Below, piece after piece: positions 23,524 to 31,997 of a DNA stretch of 37,444 bases. Position numbers and translations under genes: made by a program. The stretch covers positions 1 to 37,444 of the forward strand of contig SVHJ01000011.1 of assembly GCA_015055835.1 (NCBI GenBank). The letters are read 5' to 3'. Positions within the stretch are counted from its first letter, which is position 1. Each line of letters opens with the position of its first letter. Under the pieces are notes generated by a model. That model worked only from the letters and a program-made list of their open reading frames with translations, made no database searches and was not told the DNA's origin. This DNA comes from Clostridiales bacterium (GTDB lineage Bacteria > Bacillota > Clostridia > Christensenellales > Borkfalkiaceae).

Positions 23524-24092
23524 TTAAAAACGTTGGCGTTGCAATAACAGGCTCTTTTTGTACACATGATAAAATACTTAACGAAATAGTACTACTTGTT
23601 AAAAAAGGTTATAACGTTTTGCCAATAATTTCAGATAGCGTTAAAAGTACGGATACTAGATTTGGAAAAGCTAATGATTTTATACTTAAACTAAAAGAAA
23701 TTACAGGTAACGACGTTATTGATAATATCGTTAAAGCAGAGCCTATAGGTCCAAAAAACTTGATTGATATTTTGTTAATAGCGCCTTGTACCGGAAACAC
23801 TCTTTCTAAACTTGCAAACGCTATAACTGATAACGCCGTGCTTATGACTGCAAAAGCACATCTTAGAAACAATAAACCACTTGTTGTTGGTATTTCTAGC
23901 AACGACAATTTAGGTCTTAATTTCAACAATTTAGCAAAATTAGTAAACAGTAAAAACGTTTACTTTGTCCCTTTTAGCCAAGACGACCCTATAAATAAAC
24001 CAAAGTCACTAATTTGCAACTGGTCTTTAATTGAAAAGACTTTGCTTTCTGCTAATGAGGGTATTCAATTACAACCTTTATTTTTAAAATAA
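23508..24092 (+). CDS. dpaB: Dipicolinate synthase subunit B
   Basis: Flavoprotein-fold partner of DpaA (SpoVFB). The 194-aa protein begins with VGVAITGSFCTHDKI (residues 9-23). In the middle it contains LLIAPCTGNTLSKLANAI followed by AVLMTAKAHLRNNKPLVVGIS, the hallmark of this subunit, and it ends with a short tail. The start overlaps the end of dpaA, with CTGGAGA seven bases upstream inside dpaA. The pair identifies the organism as an endospore-former and links dapA to spore dipicolinate. A shared terminator follows at 24094-24120. Confidence 0.94.
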   Translation: MEKTVIKNVGVAITGSFCTHDKILNEIVLLVKKGYNVLPIISDSVKSTDTRFGKANDFILKLKEITGNDVIDNIVKAEPIGPKNLIDILLIAPCTGNTLSKLANAITDNAVLMTAKAHLRNNKPLVVGISSNDNLGLNFNNLAKLVNSKNVYFVPFSQDDPINKPKSLICNWSLIEKTLLSANEGIQLQPLFLK

Positions 24093-24093
24093 A

Positions 24094-24120
24094 AAAACGG
24101 TAGAATTTTCTACCGTTTTT
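24094..24120. terminator. Bidirectional terminator between dpaB and the UPF0210 gene
   Basis: AAAAACGGTAGA-ATTT-TCTACCGTTTTT lies between convergent genes with A and T tracts on both sides. The stem AAAACGGTAG/CTACCGTTTT is the same as one hairpin of the element at 37168-37376. Confidence 0.88.
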
Positions 24121-24133
24121 AGTTTTTATTATA

Positions 24134-25486
24134 TTAGTTTTTATTACTATGAATTGGTGCGGGAATTCTTCCCCCACGAGAAATAAATTTTTCAGCACTT
24201 TCATTACTTGTTTTTATTATAGGCGCAAAACCTAAAAGTCCACCAAATTCCGCTTCTTCGCCATCTTTTTTGTTATATACAGGAACAACTCTTACAGCAG
24301 TAGTTTTGTTGTTTACAACGCCAATTGACGCTTCATCTGCGATAATAGCTGAAATGGTTGATGCAGGCGTATTCCCTGCGATTGCTATCATATCTAAACC
24401 GACGCTACAAACTGCAGTCATTGCTTCTAATTTATCAAGTGATAAAGAACCCTTTCTAACAGCCTCTATCATACCGATATCTTCACTTACAGGGATAAAC
24501 GCACCTGAAAGTCCACCGATATGACTACTTGCCATTACGCCACCCTTTTTAACTGCGTCGTTAAGAAGAGCAAGACATGCCGTCGTTCCGTGTGAGCCTA
24601 CTGAAGATAAACCCATTTCTTCTAAAATATGAGCAACGCTATCTCCTCTAACTGGAGTAGGTGCTAACGATAAGTCAACAATACCAAAAGTTGCGCCTAA
24701 TTCTTCAGCAGCTTCCCTTGCAACAAGTTCACCAACTCTTGTAATTTTAAATGCTGTTTGCTTTACAACTTCAGCAACAACCGTACAGTCGCCATCTTTT
24801 ACGCGTTCAAGCGCACACTTTACAACACCTGGTCCACTAATACCAACGTTTATAATTGCATCACCTTCGCCAACACCGTTAAATGAGCCTGCCATAAATG
24901 GATTGTCTTCAACTGCATTTGCAAATACAACAAGTTTTGCACAACCTATACTATCTCTGTCTTTTGTAATTTCTGCCGTTTTCTTAACAATTTCACCCAT
25001 AAGTTTTACGGCATCCATATTTATACCAGCCCTAGTTGAACCGATATTAACTGATGAACAAACTCTATCCGTTGTACTTAAAACGTAAGGAATTGTATCG
25101 ATAAATTCCCTTTCCTTTTCAGTCATACCCTTTTGAACTAATGCTGAATATCCACCAACAAAGTCAATACCTATTTCTTTTGCCGCTTTATCAAGCGCAC
25201 GGGCAATTTCTATATATCCACCAGAACTTGCGCCAATTAAACTAACAGGAGTAACTGATACTCTCTTATTTACGATAGGAATACCATACTTTTCAGCAAT
25301 TTTATCCCCAACTATTTTTAATCTACCTGCCCTTTTCATTACTTTGTCGTAAACCTTTTTAGCAGTTAGTTCTTTATCTTCAGTTATGCAGTCAAACAAA
25401 GATAAATGCATTGTAATTGTACGAATATCCAAATGTTGTTCTTTTATCATTTGAATAGTTTGTACTATTTCGTTCATGTTAAGCAT
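24134..25486 (-). CDS. UPF0210 (DUF711) family protein
   Basis: A 450-aa protein of a widespread family without a settled function, related in fold to glycyl-radical-type barrels. Recognisable stretches are [48 protein letters not shown] and [23 protein letters not shown] 25486 has AGGAGA upstream and lies 11 nt after the UPF0237 gene. The two families are found together in many Bacillota and archaea, suggesting that the small ACT-domain protein senses an amino acid and controls or partners the large one (inference). No catalytic role is claimed. Confidence 0.92.
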   Translation of the reverse strand: MLNMNEIVQTIQMIKEQHLDIRTITMHLSLFDCITEDKELTAKKVYDKVMKRAGRLKIVGDKIAEKYGIPIVNKRVSVTPVSLIGASSGGYIEIARALDKAAKEIGIDFVGGYSALVQKGMTEKEREFIDTIPYVLSTTDRVCSSVNIGSTRAGINMDAVKLMGEIVKKTAEITKDRDSIGCAKLVVFANAVEDNPFMAGSFNGVGEGDAIINVGISGPGVVKCALERVKDGDCTVVAEVVKQTAFKITRVGELVAREAAEELGATFGIVDLSLAPTPVRGDSVAHILEEMGLSSVGSHGTTACLALLNDAVKKGGVMASSHIGGLSGAFIPVSEDIGMIEAVRKGSLSLDKLEAMTAVCSVGLDMIAIAGNTPASTISAIIADEASIGVVNNKTTAVRVVPVYNKKDGEEAEFGGLLGFAPIIKTSNESAEKFISRGGRIPAPIHSNKN

Positions 25487-25497
25487 TTTTCTTTCTC

Positions 25498-25767
25498 CTA
25501 TACCCTATGCATTGAGTTAAAAATATCTTCGTGTTGAATACGAATATCAACCCCAAGTTTTTCAGCAACTATTGATAGTTCTTTATTAACACTTTCTACG
25601 GTTTGGTCTTTTTGAAGTTCTACCATCATTACCATTGTAAAATATTCATCTTGCATAATCGTTTGCGAAATATCTAAAATGTTAATTCCATTTTCAAATA
25701 AAACGCCTGAAACGGTTGCTATAATCCCCTTCTTATCTTTTCCTATAACTGAAACTATTGCTTTCAT
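25498..25767 (-). CDS. UPF0237 ACT-domain protein
   Basis: An 89-aa single ACT domain ([23 protein letters not shown] with [13 protein letters not shown]), a fold that binds amino acids and regulates partner proteins. I chose ATG 25767, which has GGAG eight bases upstream and fits the family length. The open frame extends upstream without homology. It is the first gene of a two-gene operon with UPF0210 and has a promoter at 25793-25821. The ligand is unknown. Confidence 0.92.
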   Translation of the reverse strand: MKAIVSVIGKDKKGIIATVSGVLFENGINILDISQTIMQDEYFTMVMMVELQKDQTVESVNKELSIVAEKLGVDIRIQHEDIFNSMHRV

Positions 25768-25792
25768 ATTATATCTCCGTGAGTTTTTTTTA

Positions 25793-25821
25793 ATTTTAAC
25801 ACGAATAAAAAATATAAGCAA
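25793..25821 (-). promoter_or_regulatory. Promoter of the UPF0237-UPF0210 operon
   Basis: TTGCTT (25816-25821), a 17-nt spacer and TAAAAT (25793-25798) on the minus strand, about 26 nt before the start codon. Confidence 0.6.
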
Positions 25822-25839
25822 CCTTTTAATATTATTTTA

Positions 25840-25867
25840 ACAATATTATTTTAAAAAGCATATATAT
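25840..25867 (+). promoter_or_regulatory. Candidate sigma-K-type promoter of the collagen-like gene
   Basis: AC at 25840-25841, a 17-nt spacer and CATATATAT at 25859-25867 resemble the sigma-K pattern (AC, 16-17 nt, CATANNNTA) except at the last positions. The region is very A+T-rich, so chance is possible. Confidence 0.3.
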
Positions 25868-25913
25868 GAATTGATGACTTCTTCCTTTACTACATATTTT
25901 TTAGGAGGTCATT

Positions 25914-26576
25914 ATGAGTTGTTTTAATTTTAATTGTTGTCAAAGAAATAATTGGCAAAATAACTGTCCAAGATTTATTCAAGGCCCTACCGGTCCACAA
26001 GGTCCAAGAGGGTTAATCGGCCCACAAGGTCCTCAAGGCGCTACTGGCCCAGCCGGTCCTATCGGTCCTACTGGTGCTACTGGTCCTACCGGTCCGATTG
26101 GTGCTACTGGACCTATCGGCCCACAAGGTCCTATTGGTCCTACTGGTCCTCAAGGGGCTACTGGTCCTCAAGGTCCTGCCTCAACAGATATTATTGCTAA
26201 TTTTATAAATGACGCTACTGGTGTTTTAACTGTTGGCTCTGATATTCCGCTTGAAGACTATATTAATCTTAGTGATGGAGATATTACCCACGTTACAGGC
26301 TCACCTGATATAACTTTAGCTGATGGCTATTATTTAGTTTCTTACTCAGCAAACGCCGTTGCAAACGGTACTGGAACGGTTGGTATTTCAATGGCTATAA
26401 ACGGAGTTACTCTTCCTTTAAGCGAAAGTGTTGGTTCTGATGCAAACACAAACCTTAGCAAAACTTATATAATTAACGTTACAGATGGAACGGTTATAAA
26501 TTTTGAAACTATCGGTTCTGTTGAAGCCTCATTCGACGATTTAAGCGTTGTCGTTAGAGAACTTTATACAGAATAA
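25914..26576 (+). CDS. Collagen-like spore-surface protein (BclA-type architecture)
   Basis: A 220-aa protein in three parts. Residues 1-23 form a Cys- and Asn-rich anchor-like start ([14 protein letters not shown]). Residues 24-89 are 22 uninterrupted Gly-X-Y triplets, mostly GPT, GPQ, GPI and GAT, which should form a collagen triple helix. Residues 90-220 form a beta-rich globular head resembling the trimerising heads of BclA-like exosporium filaments ([33 protein letters not shown]). Threonines in the Y position could carry sugars. AGGAGG precedes ATG 25914. Location beside dpaAB supports a spore-coat or exosporium role, but the family also occurs in phage tails. Confidence 0.82.
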   Translation: MSCFNFNCCQRNNWQNNCPRFIQGPTGPQGPRGLIGPQGPQGATGPAGPIGPTGATGPTGPIGATGPIGPQGPIGPTGPQGATGPQGPASTDIIANFINDATGVLTVGSDIPLEDYINLSDGDITHVTGSPDITLADGYYLVSYSANAVANGTGTVGISMAINGVTLPLSESVGSDANTNLSKTYIINVTDGTVINFETIGSVEASFDDLSVVVRELYTE

Positions 26577-26578
26577 CT

Positions 26579-26606
26579 AAAAGATGCTTTTTTAAGCATC
26601 TTTTTT
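26579..26606 (+). terminator. Terminator of the collagen-like gene
   Basis: AAAAGATGCTT-TTTT-AAGCATCTTTTTT directly after the stop. Confidence 0.88.
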
Positions 26607-26618
26607 GTTTTTACCGTC

Positions 26619-26647
26619 TTGAAAAAGAAATCTTTTTATGCTATAAT
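26619..26647 (+). promoter_or_regulatory. Sigma-A promoter of the DUF1295 gene
   Basis: TTGAAA (26619-26624), a 17-nt spacer and TATAAT (26642-26647), 34 nt before the ATG at 26682. It sits immediately behind the upstream terminator and confirms that the frame upstream of 26682 is not coding. Confidence 0.85.
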
Positions 26648-26681
26648 GCTTTCCGTTAAATATTTTACAAAGGAAAAAATT

Positions 26682-27539
26682 ATGGATATAAAAAATAATA
26701 GACTTGTTGGTTTTATAATAATCGCTTTAGTATACGCTTTAGCAATTAGCGCTAGTTATTTAGTTTACACTATAATCCCTTTTGATTTTTGGGTTAAACT
26801 TTTAGTTGCTGATTTTGTTGGTACTGTTGTAGTTTTTGTTTTTAGCGTTATATTAGAAACGGCGTCCGTTTACGACCCTTATTGGAGCGTTCAACCTATC
26901 GTTATACTTTTAGCCTTTTTTATAGGAAAACCTTTTAATTTTATAAGACTACTTTTATTAATTATCGTTAGTATTTGGGGCGTTCGTTTAACTGCAAATT
27001 GGGCATATACTTTTACCAATTTAACTTACGAAGACTGGCGTTATAGAATGCTTAAAAAGAAAACTAAACAATTTTATCCATTAGTAAACTTTTTTGGAAT
27101 TCATCTATTCCCTACTATAATCGTTTATCTTTGCGTTTTACCTGCAGTTTTCGTTATGGAAAAAGCAGTTAAAACAAACGCACTTAGTATAATCTTTTTA
27201 ATTATTTCTTTAGGCGCTATTCTTTTACAAGGAACAGCTGATTATCAAATGCAGGTTTATAGAAAAAATAGAGAAACAACTTTTATAAGAACTGGGCTTT
27301 GGAAAGATTGCCGTCACCCTAATTATCTAGGTGAAATCGTTATGTGGTGGGGCGTTTCTTTAGCCTCTATAATTGCGTTAAACGGATACTTTTATCTTCT
27401 TCTAGGCGCTTTACTTAATACTTTAATGTTTATATTCATAAGCGTGCCTATGGCTGATAATCGTATGTCAAAGAAAAAGGGTTTTGACATTTATAAACAG
27501 GAAACTAGAATGCTTATTCCTATTAAAAAATTTAAGTAA
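26682..27539 (+). CDS. DUF1295 (steroid 5-alpha-reductase / isoprenylcysteine methyltransferase-like) membrane protein
   Basis: A 285-aa integral membrane protein with about seven helices. Key signatures are YDPYWSVQP near residue 67, LTANWAYTF with YEDWRYRMLKK, and the C-terminal GLWKDCRHPNYLGEIVMWWG, the RHPNYxGE motif shared by DUF1295, 5-alpha-reductase-like and ICMT-like proteins that use NADPH or SAM. ATG 26682 has AAAGGA upstream. It is monocistronic. The exact reaction cannot be read from sequence; lipid or polyprenoid modification is a guess. Confidence 0.88.
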   Translation: MDIKNNRLVGFIIIALVYALAISASYLVYTIIPFDFWVKLLVADFVGTVVVFVFSVILETASVYDPYWSVQPIVILLAFFIGKPFNFIRLLLLIIVSIWGVRLTANWAYTFTNLTYEDWRYRMLKKKTKQFYPLVNFFGIHLFPTIIVYLCVLPAVFVMEKAVKTNALSIIFLIISLGAILLQGTADYQMQVYRKNRETTFIRTGLWKDCRHPNYLGEIVMWWGVSLASIIALNGYFYLLLGALLNTLMFIFISVPMADNRMSKKKGFDIYKQETRMLIPIKKFK

Positions 27540-27542
27540 AAT

Positions 27543-27571
27543 TAAAGGCGTATCAATTTGATACGCCTTTT
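27543..27571. terminator. Bidirectional terminator between the DUF1295 gene and lgt
   Basis: AAAGGCGTATCAA-TTTGATACGCCTTTTT between convergent genes, with a T tract on the plus strand and an A/T tract usable on the minus strand. Confidence 0.87.
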
Positions 27572-27588
27572 TATATAATTCAATATTT

Positions 27589-28443
27589 TTAACGATTGTC
27601 TTTTTCCAAAAAGTGGCAGTCGTTTTTCTTTGTTCTAAAAGATATTTTTAGCCATTTATAAACAAAGAAAAGCAAAATTCCTGCACCAATAAAGATAAAA
27701 GATTGTACTTGTGATGGTGAAAAGAAACCTGCCCCACCACGATAGTCCGTTCTTAAAAACTCAACTATAAATCTCCAAACGCCATAACCTACTAAATAAA
27801 CTTGTGGAATAATTGTAAAGTTTTTATAGTAAAGAAGCGTGCAAACTGCAAACAATACAAATAAAAACAATGCTTCATATAATTGAATTGGCACGTAATA
27901 TCCACTAGGAGAGCCACCTGGTTCCATAAATATGCCACCGAAAACGTAACTAGTTCCCAAGAACTTTCCGTGGCAACAACCTGCAAATAAACAGCCTATT
28001 CTGCCAAATGCGTGCGCAATTAAAATACAAAGTGGCGCAACGGTTACAATTGTTAAAAAGTATTTTAAGTGTAGCCCTTTATCTTTTCCTCTGAAATAAA
28101 AGTGTCCAACACCAAAATAAAGACCAACGCCACCTAATATTCCACCAACAAAGCCACCCATTGCAGTTTTTCCTGCGCCTGCAAAATCAAACCCAGCTTC
28201 AGGATGAGCTAAGTAATCGTAAAAGGCTTGGAAAAGTTTTGCCGATAAAAAGCCTATTATAATGGCAAAGAACGCCATAAAAAACATAAAGTCTTGTACT
28301 TTTACGTCAATTTTTCTTCTATCTGTATAAAATCTAAAAACAGCAAGACAACAAAGTATACCTATTGCTATACATATCCCGTAAGGATATATTTTTACGG
28401 TTTCACCAAAAAGCGTAAATTTTATTAAAGGATGATTATACAT
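27589..28443 (-). CDS. lgt: Prolipoprotein diacylglyceryl transferase family protein, Lgt
   Basis: Membrane enzyme that puts diacylglycerol on the lipobox cysteine of prelipoproteins. The 284-aa protein has about seven helices, with YPYGICIAIGI at the N-terminus, a glycine-rich AMGGFVGGILGGVGLYFG, and AHAFGRIGCLFAGCCHGK at the catalytic GR-G motif. The GCLFAGCCxGK form is a clostridial variant of the classical GRIGNFIN motif, so a specialised Lgt paralogue is possible. Near the end comes VGYGVWRFIVEFLRTDYRGG. ATG 28443 has AAGAGGG upstream. The broken small ORF at 28454-28616 ends 10 nt before it. Confidence 0.88.
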   Translation of the reverse strand: MYNHPLIKFTLFGETVKIYPYGICIAIGILCCLAVFRFYTDRRKIDVKVQDFMFFMAFFAIIIGFLSAKLFQAFYDYLAHPEAGFDFAGAGKTAMGGFVGGILGGVGLYFGVGHFYFRGKDKGLHLKYFLTIVTVAPLCILIAHAFGRIGCLFAGCCHGKFLGTSYVFGGIFMEPGGSPSGYYVPIQLYEALFLFVLFAVCTLLYYKNFTIIPQVYLVGYGVWRFIVEFLRTDYRGGAGFFSPSQVQSFIFIGAGILLFFVYKWLKISFRTKKNDCHFLEKDNR

Positions 28444-28453
28444 TTTTTCCCTC

Positions 28454-28616
28454 TTATTTTTTGTTTATTTTTTCCATTTGCATTTTATAAATTTCTTCAG
28501 TAGCAAATGCAAGTTTTGTTACAACGTTTTTATTGGTTGGATAACAATAAAAAGAATCATTTTCCGTTGAAATATCCACACAGTCTATAATTAACGTCTA
28601 TAATTTTTTCCGTCAT
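28454..28616 (-). pseudogene. Small ORF broken by a 13-nt tandem duplication
   Basis: On the minus strand ATG at 28616 opens MTEKIID. Then a 10-nt segment (28596-28605) recurs at 28583-28592 with a 13-nt period, shifting the frame to an early stop. Removing one 13-nt unit gives exactly 49 codons ending at the TAA 28454-28456, with the tail CVDISTENDSFYCYPTNKN and IYKMQMEKINKK. The stop lies 10 nt before lgt, overlapping its ribosome site, and a promoter precedes it. I do not recognise the peptide. It could be a decayed small gene, a truncated remnant, or two unrelated frames. Confidence 0.45.
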
Positions 28617-28639
28617 ATTCCCCACAACGTTACCATTTA

Positions 28640-28668
28640 ATTTTAACTTATTTTAAGGTAAAATGCAA
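28640..28668 (-). promoter_or_regulatory. Promoter upstream of the broken small ORF and lgt
   Basis: TTGCAT (28663-28668), a 17-nt spacer and TAAAAT (28640-28645) on the minus strand. Transcription would start about 17 nt before the small ORF. Confidence 0.55.
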
Positions 28669-28715
28669 GAATTTTATAACATAATAAATTATTCGATAAA
28701 AATATGTGTCTTTTA

Positions 28716-28744
28716 TTGAATTAACAAAATAAAAGGTTTATAAT
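28716..28744 (+). promoter_or_regulatory. Sigma-A promoter of the hydrolase gene
   Basis: TTGAAT (28716-28721), a 17-nt spacer and TATAAT (28739-28744), with CAGGAG just before the start codon at 28762. Confidence 0.75.
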
Positions 28745-28761
28745 AAAAAACAGGAGTAATT

Positions 28762-29712
28762 ATGGATTTTTATTGGATTTTATTAATAATTTTTGCATCT
28801 ATATTATTATTGTTTTTTCTGATAACTTTCGCTTGTTTTTATATCGTTTTTTATTCAGCAAAAAGAAAAAACGTTGATAAAGAAGAGTTTTCTCTCCCTC
28901 CTGGAAAAATTTACATACCTTTTAAAGAGGAAATGTTTGCCTGGATGAAAGAGGTAAGAGAAACTCCTTCCACACCTATGGAAATAACTTCCTTTGACGG
29001 ACTTACGTTAAGAGGCAAGTATTACGAATGTAATAAAGAGGGTGTTGTTGAACTTATGTTCCACGGATATCGTGGCAACGCCGAAAGAGATTTGTGTGGT
29101 GGAGTTCAAAGATGTTTTAGTTTAGGAAGAAACACTTTGATTGTAGATCAAAGAGCAAGTAATTTAAGTGATGGACACGTTATTACTTTTGGTATAAGAG
29201 AATCAAAAGACTGTTTATGCTGGATAAATCACTTAATAAAAGAACTTGGAGATGACGTTAAAATACTTTTAACAGGTATTTCTATGGGTGCGTCGACAGT
29301 TTTAATGGCAAGTAAAGAAGATTTACCTAAAAACGTTATTGGTATTATTGCCGACTGTGGATATTCTTCCCCTAAAGCAATTATCCAAAAAATTATTAAG
29401 AACTTACGTTTACCAATTAACCTAACCTACTTTTTTATTAAACTGGGCGCTAGAATTTTTGGTAGATTTAATTTAGAAGAAGATTCACCTATAGAATCTG
29501 TTAAAAAGGCAAAAGTTCCTATTATGTTTATTCACGGAAAGACAGACGATTTTGTCCCATATGAAATGAGTGTTCAAAATTATGAAAGTTGTACTTCATT
29601 GAAAAAATTATATTTAGTAGATGGCGCTGGTCACGGGCTTGCTTACCCTATTAATAAAGAAGAATACTTAAAACAGTTAAAAGATTTTGAACTTTTATGC
29701 AAAAATAACTAA
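28762..29712 (+). CDS. Membrane-anchored alpha/beta hydrolase
   Basis: A 316-aa serine hydrolase with one N-terminal membrane helix (about residues 4-32) and a soluble domain. It shows the oxyanion region ELMFHGYRGNAERD, the nucleophile elbow GISMGAS, the acid in HGKTDDFVPYEMS and the catalytic histidine in GAGHGLAY, in canonical order. Similar proteins in Bacillota are annotated as lysophospholipase- or prolyl-oligopeptidase-like, but substrate cannot be predicted. CAGGAG precedes ATG 28762. It is a single-gene unit with its own promoter and terminator. Confidence 0.9.
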   Translation: MDFYWILLIIFASILLLFFLITFACFYIVFYSAKRKNVDKEEFSLPPGKIYIPFKEEMFAWMKEVRETPSTPMEITSFDGLTLRGKYYECNKEGVVELMFHGYRGNAERDLCGGVQRCFSLGRNTLIVDQRASNLSDGHVITFGIRESKDCLCWINHLIKELGDDVKILLTGISMGASTVLMASKEDLPKNVIGIIADCGYSSPKAIIQKIIKNLRLPINLTYFFIKLGARIFGRFNLEEDSPIESVKKAKVPIMFIHGKTDDFVPYEMSVQNYESCTSLKKLYLVDGAGHGLAYPINKEEYLKQLKDFELLCKNN

Positions 29713-29716
29713 TAAA

Positions 29717-29745
29717 AAAAGCAGTGTTTCCACTGCTTTTTGTTT
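29717..29745. terminator. Bidirectional terminator between the hydrolase and PII-like genes
   Basis: AAAAAGCAGTG-TTTC-CACTGCTTTTTG between convergent stops. Confidence 0.87.
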
Positions 29746-29754
29746 TTTAAATTT

Positions 29755-30429
29755 TTATAAAGTGTTTATTCCTAAAACGCTATCAACTGGTAAAGTAAAT
29801 ATTACACCGTGAGCATCTGTATTTCCACCAGCTTTTTCCATTATAGCTTTCATTATACCATCACGACTTTCACGCTTTGCTACTATATAAACCATTTCTT
29901 TTTCTTCACTAATAGGAGCGCCAAAAAAGCTTGCCATTTCTGCACCAGTTCCTTTTGCTTTTACAACCGTTCCACCTTTTGCACCAGCTTCACGCGCAGC
30001 AGTCATAACTAATTCTGTATTTCCTTTATCTACTATAGTTATTATTAAAACGTTTTTACTCATTTCTAAACTCATATCCTCTTCTCCCTTTTTTTCTATT
30101 GGGTTTTCTCCTACAAAATATTTTAATGAAGAACTTCCACCTACGCTATCTAACGGAACGAACACTGCAACACCGTTTCCTTGATTTGCTATCCCCATTT
30201 CCATTACTAACGCAGTTTTAAGTTCTACTAAACCTTCTTCTCTAACCAAAAGTTTTAACATTACCTTTTCAGTATTTTCTAGCCCTAAAAGGCTTAAAGT
30301 GCTTTCAGTTGCAGTTCCATTACAAAACACACTTACAACACTATTTATTCCTTGTCTATGGAAAAAATCAAGATATTCTTTTTCGTTTTCTCTTTTAATT
30401 ATGGCAATTAAATATTGTAATCCCTGCAT
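29755..30429 (-). CDS. Tandem PII-like signalling protein
   Basis: A 224-aa protein made of two PII-like domains. Domain 1 (about residues 1-105) has YLIAIIKRENEKEYLDFF and GNGVAVFVPLDSVGG. Domain 2 (about 120-224) has NVLIITIVDKGNTELVMTAAREAGAKGGTVVKAKGTG, KEMVYIVAKRESRDGIMKAI and GVIFTLPVDSVLGI. The C-terminal LPVDSV-GI strand matches PII proteins. The T-loop regions are short and lack the classical uridylylation tyrosine. It is encoded 10 nt after a DUF1538 membrane protein in one operon, a layout like GlnK-AmtB, so it probably regulates that protein by binding a nucleotide or metabolite (inference). Confidence 0.82.
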   Translation of the reverse strand: MQGLQYLIAIIKRENEKEYLDFFHRQGINSVVSVFCNGTATESTLSLLGLENTEKVMLKLLVREEGLVELKTALVMEMGIANQGNGVAVFVPLDSVGGSSSLKYFVGENPIEKKGEEDMSLEMSKNVLIITIVDKGNTELVMTAAREAGAKGGTVVKAKGTGAEMASFFGAPISEEKEMVYIVAKRESRDGIMKAIMEKAGGNTDAHGVIFTLPVDSVLGINTL

Positions 30430-30439
30430 AAAATTTCTC

Positions 30440-31972
30440 CTACTCGATAATTTCTTCGCTGGTTGTTTCGACTTTTTCGGTCTTTTTGATTTTGTTCATC
30501 TTAATCTTATAAACAAGACCTAATATTTGTATCGCAATAAGTGGCGTCATTGCTACAAAAGCAACTACGCCAAAACCGTCTGTTGCTATATTCCCTCCGA
30601 CAGCAGTACAAAAACCGATTGCTAAAGGCATTAAGAAACTTGCTGTCATTGCACCAGATGCTACGCCACCAGAGTCAAATGCTATTGCTGTAAACATTTC
30701 CGGCACGATAAAAGTTAGCACTAACGCTATCAAATAACACGGTATTAAAAAATACATTATAGAAATGCCTAATAATATTCTAAGCATTGCAAGCCCTACT
30801 GAAAAACTTACGCCTATCATTAAACTTATTGATAACGCTTTTTTAGGAATAGTACCTGATGTTAATTCAAATACTTGTTTTGTTAAAACGTGAACGGCAG
30901 GTTCTGCTGCTACTACGAAGAAACCTATTATCATACCAATAGGCACGATTATCCAGTTGTATGAAAGCGCGCCTATTGCGCCACCTATATAACTGCCAAC
31001 TGATAAAAAGCCTACGTTTACACCTGTTAAAAATAATACTAAACCAACGTAAGTATATAAAACACCTATTAATATTCTTACAACGTTTTGCTTTGTTAAT
31101 TTCGCCCCAAATATTTGGAATACAAAAAAGAAAGCAACTATAGGAAGTAATGCTATAAACACTTCTTTCATATATTCAGGAAGTGCAATTCCAAACAATT
31201 TTATTAAATCTTGAGAGTTTGAAACGACTATCATTTCTTCAGTCGTTGTTTCAATACTAACCGGCTTAAATATAATGCCTAATATCATAACTGCAATTAT
31301 TGGTCCTATAGAACAAAGCGCAGTTAAACCAAAGCCGTCAGTTCCATCTTTACTATCGCTTTTAATAGATGCAATACCCGTACCGATTGCGATAATAAAA
31401 GGCACGCTCATTGGGCCTGTCGTTACCCCACCAGAGTCAAATGCAAGTGGTATAAACGCTTTTGGCACGAAAAAACTTAAAACAAAAGCCGTTATATAAA
31501 ATATTATCAATAAATAAGATAATTTTATTTTTAGTAGAACCCTTAAAACAGCAATCACTAAAAATACGCCGACACCTACCCCGATAGTTATAATTAAAAC
31601 CCAAGGGTCAATAGTGTTTGCAAGTTGACCTGCTAAAACTTGTAAATCAGGTTCTGAAATGGTAATTAAAACGCCTACCAAAAAACAAATAGGCATAATA
31701 ATCCATATCTTTTTAGTTTTCATAACCGAAACACCAACGTACTCGCCAATTTTTGTCATTGCAGTATCAGCACCAAGTGTAAACAACCCCATACCTATTA
31801 CAACTAAAAATACGCCAAGTAAAAAGGCTAAAAACAAGCCACTATCAATAGGTGTTATTGAAAAACAAAGAAGTAAAACTATTCCTGCTATTGGTAAAAC
31901 AGATACACATGCTTCTTTAACTTTTTCAAAAATTATACTTTTATCGTTAATAAAAAAAGCACGTTTTTTCAT
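30440..31972 (-). CDS. DUF1538 duplicated membrane protein, likely transporter
   Basis: A 510-aa integral membrane protein made of two homologous DUF1538 halves of about 240 residues. Each carries AFDSGGV followed by a GPMS or GAMT segment, and DGFGLTALCSIGPIIAV in half 1 or DGFGVVAFVAMTPLIAI in half 2. Membrane helices also hold ISEPDLQVLAGQL and AAEPAVHVLTKQV, a repeated acidic EP motif that could be a binding or gating site. ATG 31972 has AAGGAGG six bases upstream; the longer frame lacks a ribosome site. The internal repeat and pairing with a PII-like gene suggest a transporter, substrate unknown. Confidence 0.87.
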   Translation of the reverse strand: MKKRAFFINDKSIIFEKVKEACVSVLPIAGIVLLLCFSITPIDSGLFLAFLLGVFLVVIGMGLFTLGADTAMTKIGEYVGVSVMKTKKIWIIMPICFLVGVLITISEPDLQVLAGQLANTIDPWVLIITIGVGVGVFLVIAVLRVLLKIKLSYLLIIFYITAFVLSFFVPKAFIPLAFDSGGVTTGPMSVPFIIAIGTGIASIKSDSKDGTDGFGLTALCSIGPIIAVMILGIIFKPVSIETTTEEMIVVSNSQDLIKLFGIALPEYMKEVFIALLPIVAFFFVFQIFGAKLTKQNVVRILIGVLYTYVGLVLFLTGVNVGFLSVGSYIGGAIGALSYNWIIVPIGMIIGFFVVAAEPAVHVLTKQVFELTSGTIPKKALSISLMIGVSFSVGLAMLRILLGISIMYFLIPCYLIALVLTFIVPEMFTAIAFDSGGVASGAMTASFLMPLAIGFCTAVGGNIATDGFGVVAFVAMTPLIAIQILGLVYKIKMNKIKKTEKVETTSEEIIE

Positions 31973-31997
31973 AGTTTTCCTCCTTAAGATTTTTTTT

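Noticed and set aside
24270..24524. Open frames antisense to UPF0210, FtsZ, CorC-type and other genes
   Set aside because: They lie opposite well-conserved genes, lack ribosome sites and have low-complexity composition typical of shadow frames.
25980..26180. Possible CRISPR-like or tandem DNA repeat
   Set aside because: The periodicity is 9 nt from Gly-X-Y codons in a single open frame, without spacers. No CRISPR array was seen anywhere in the window.
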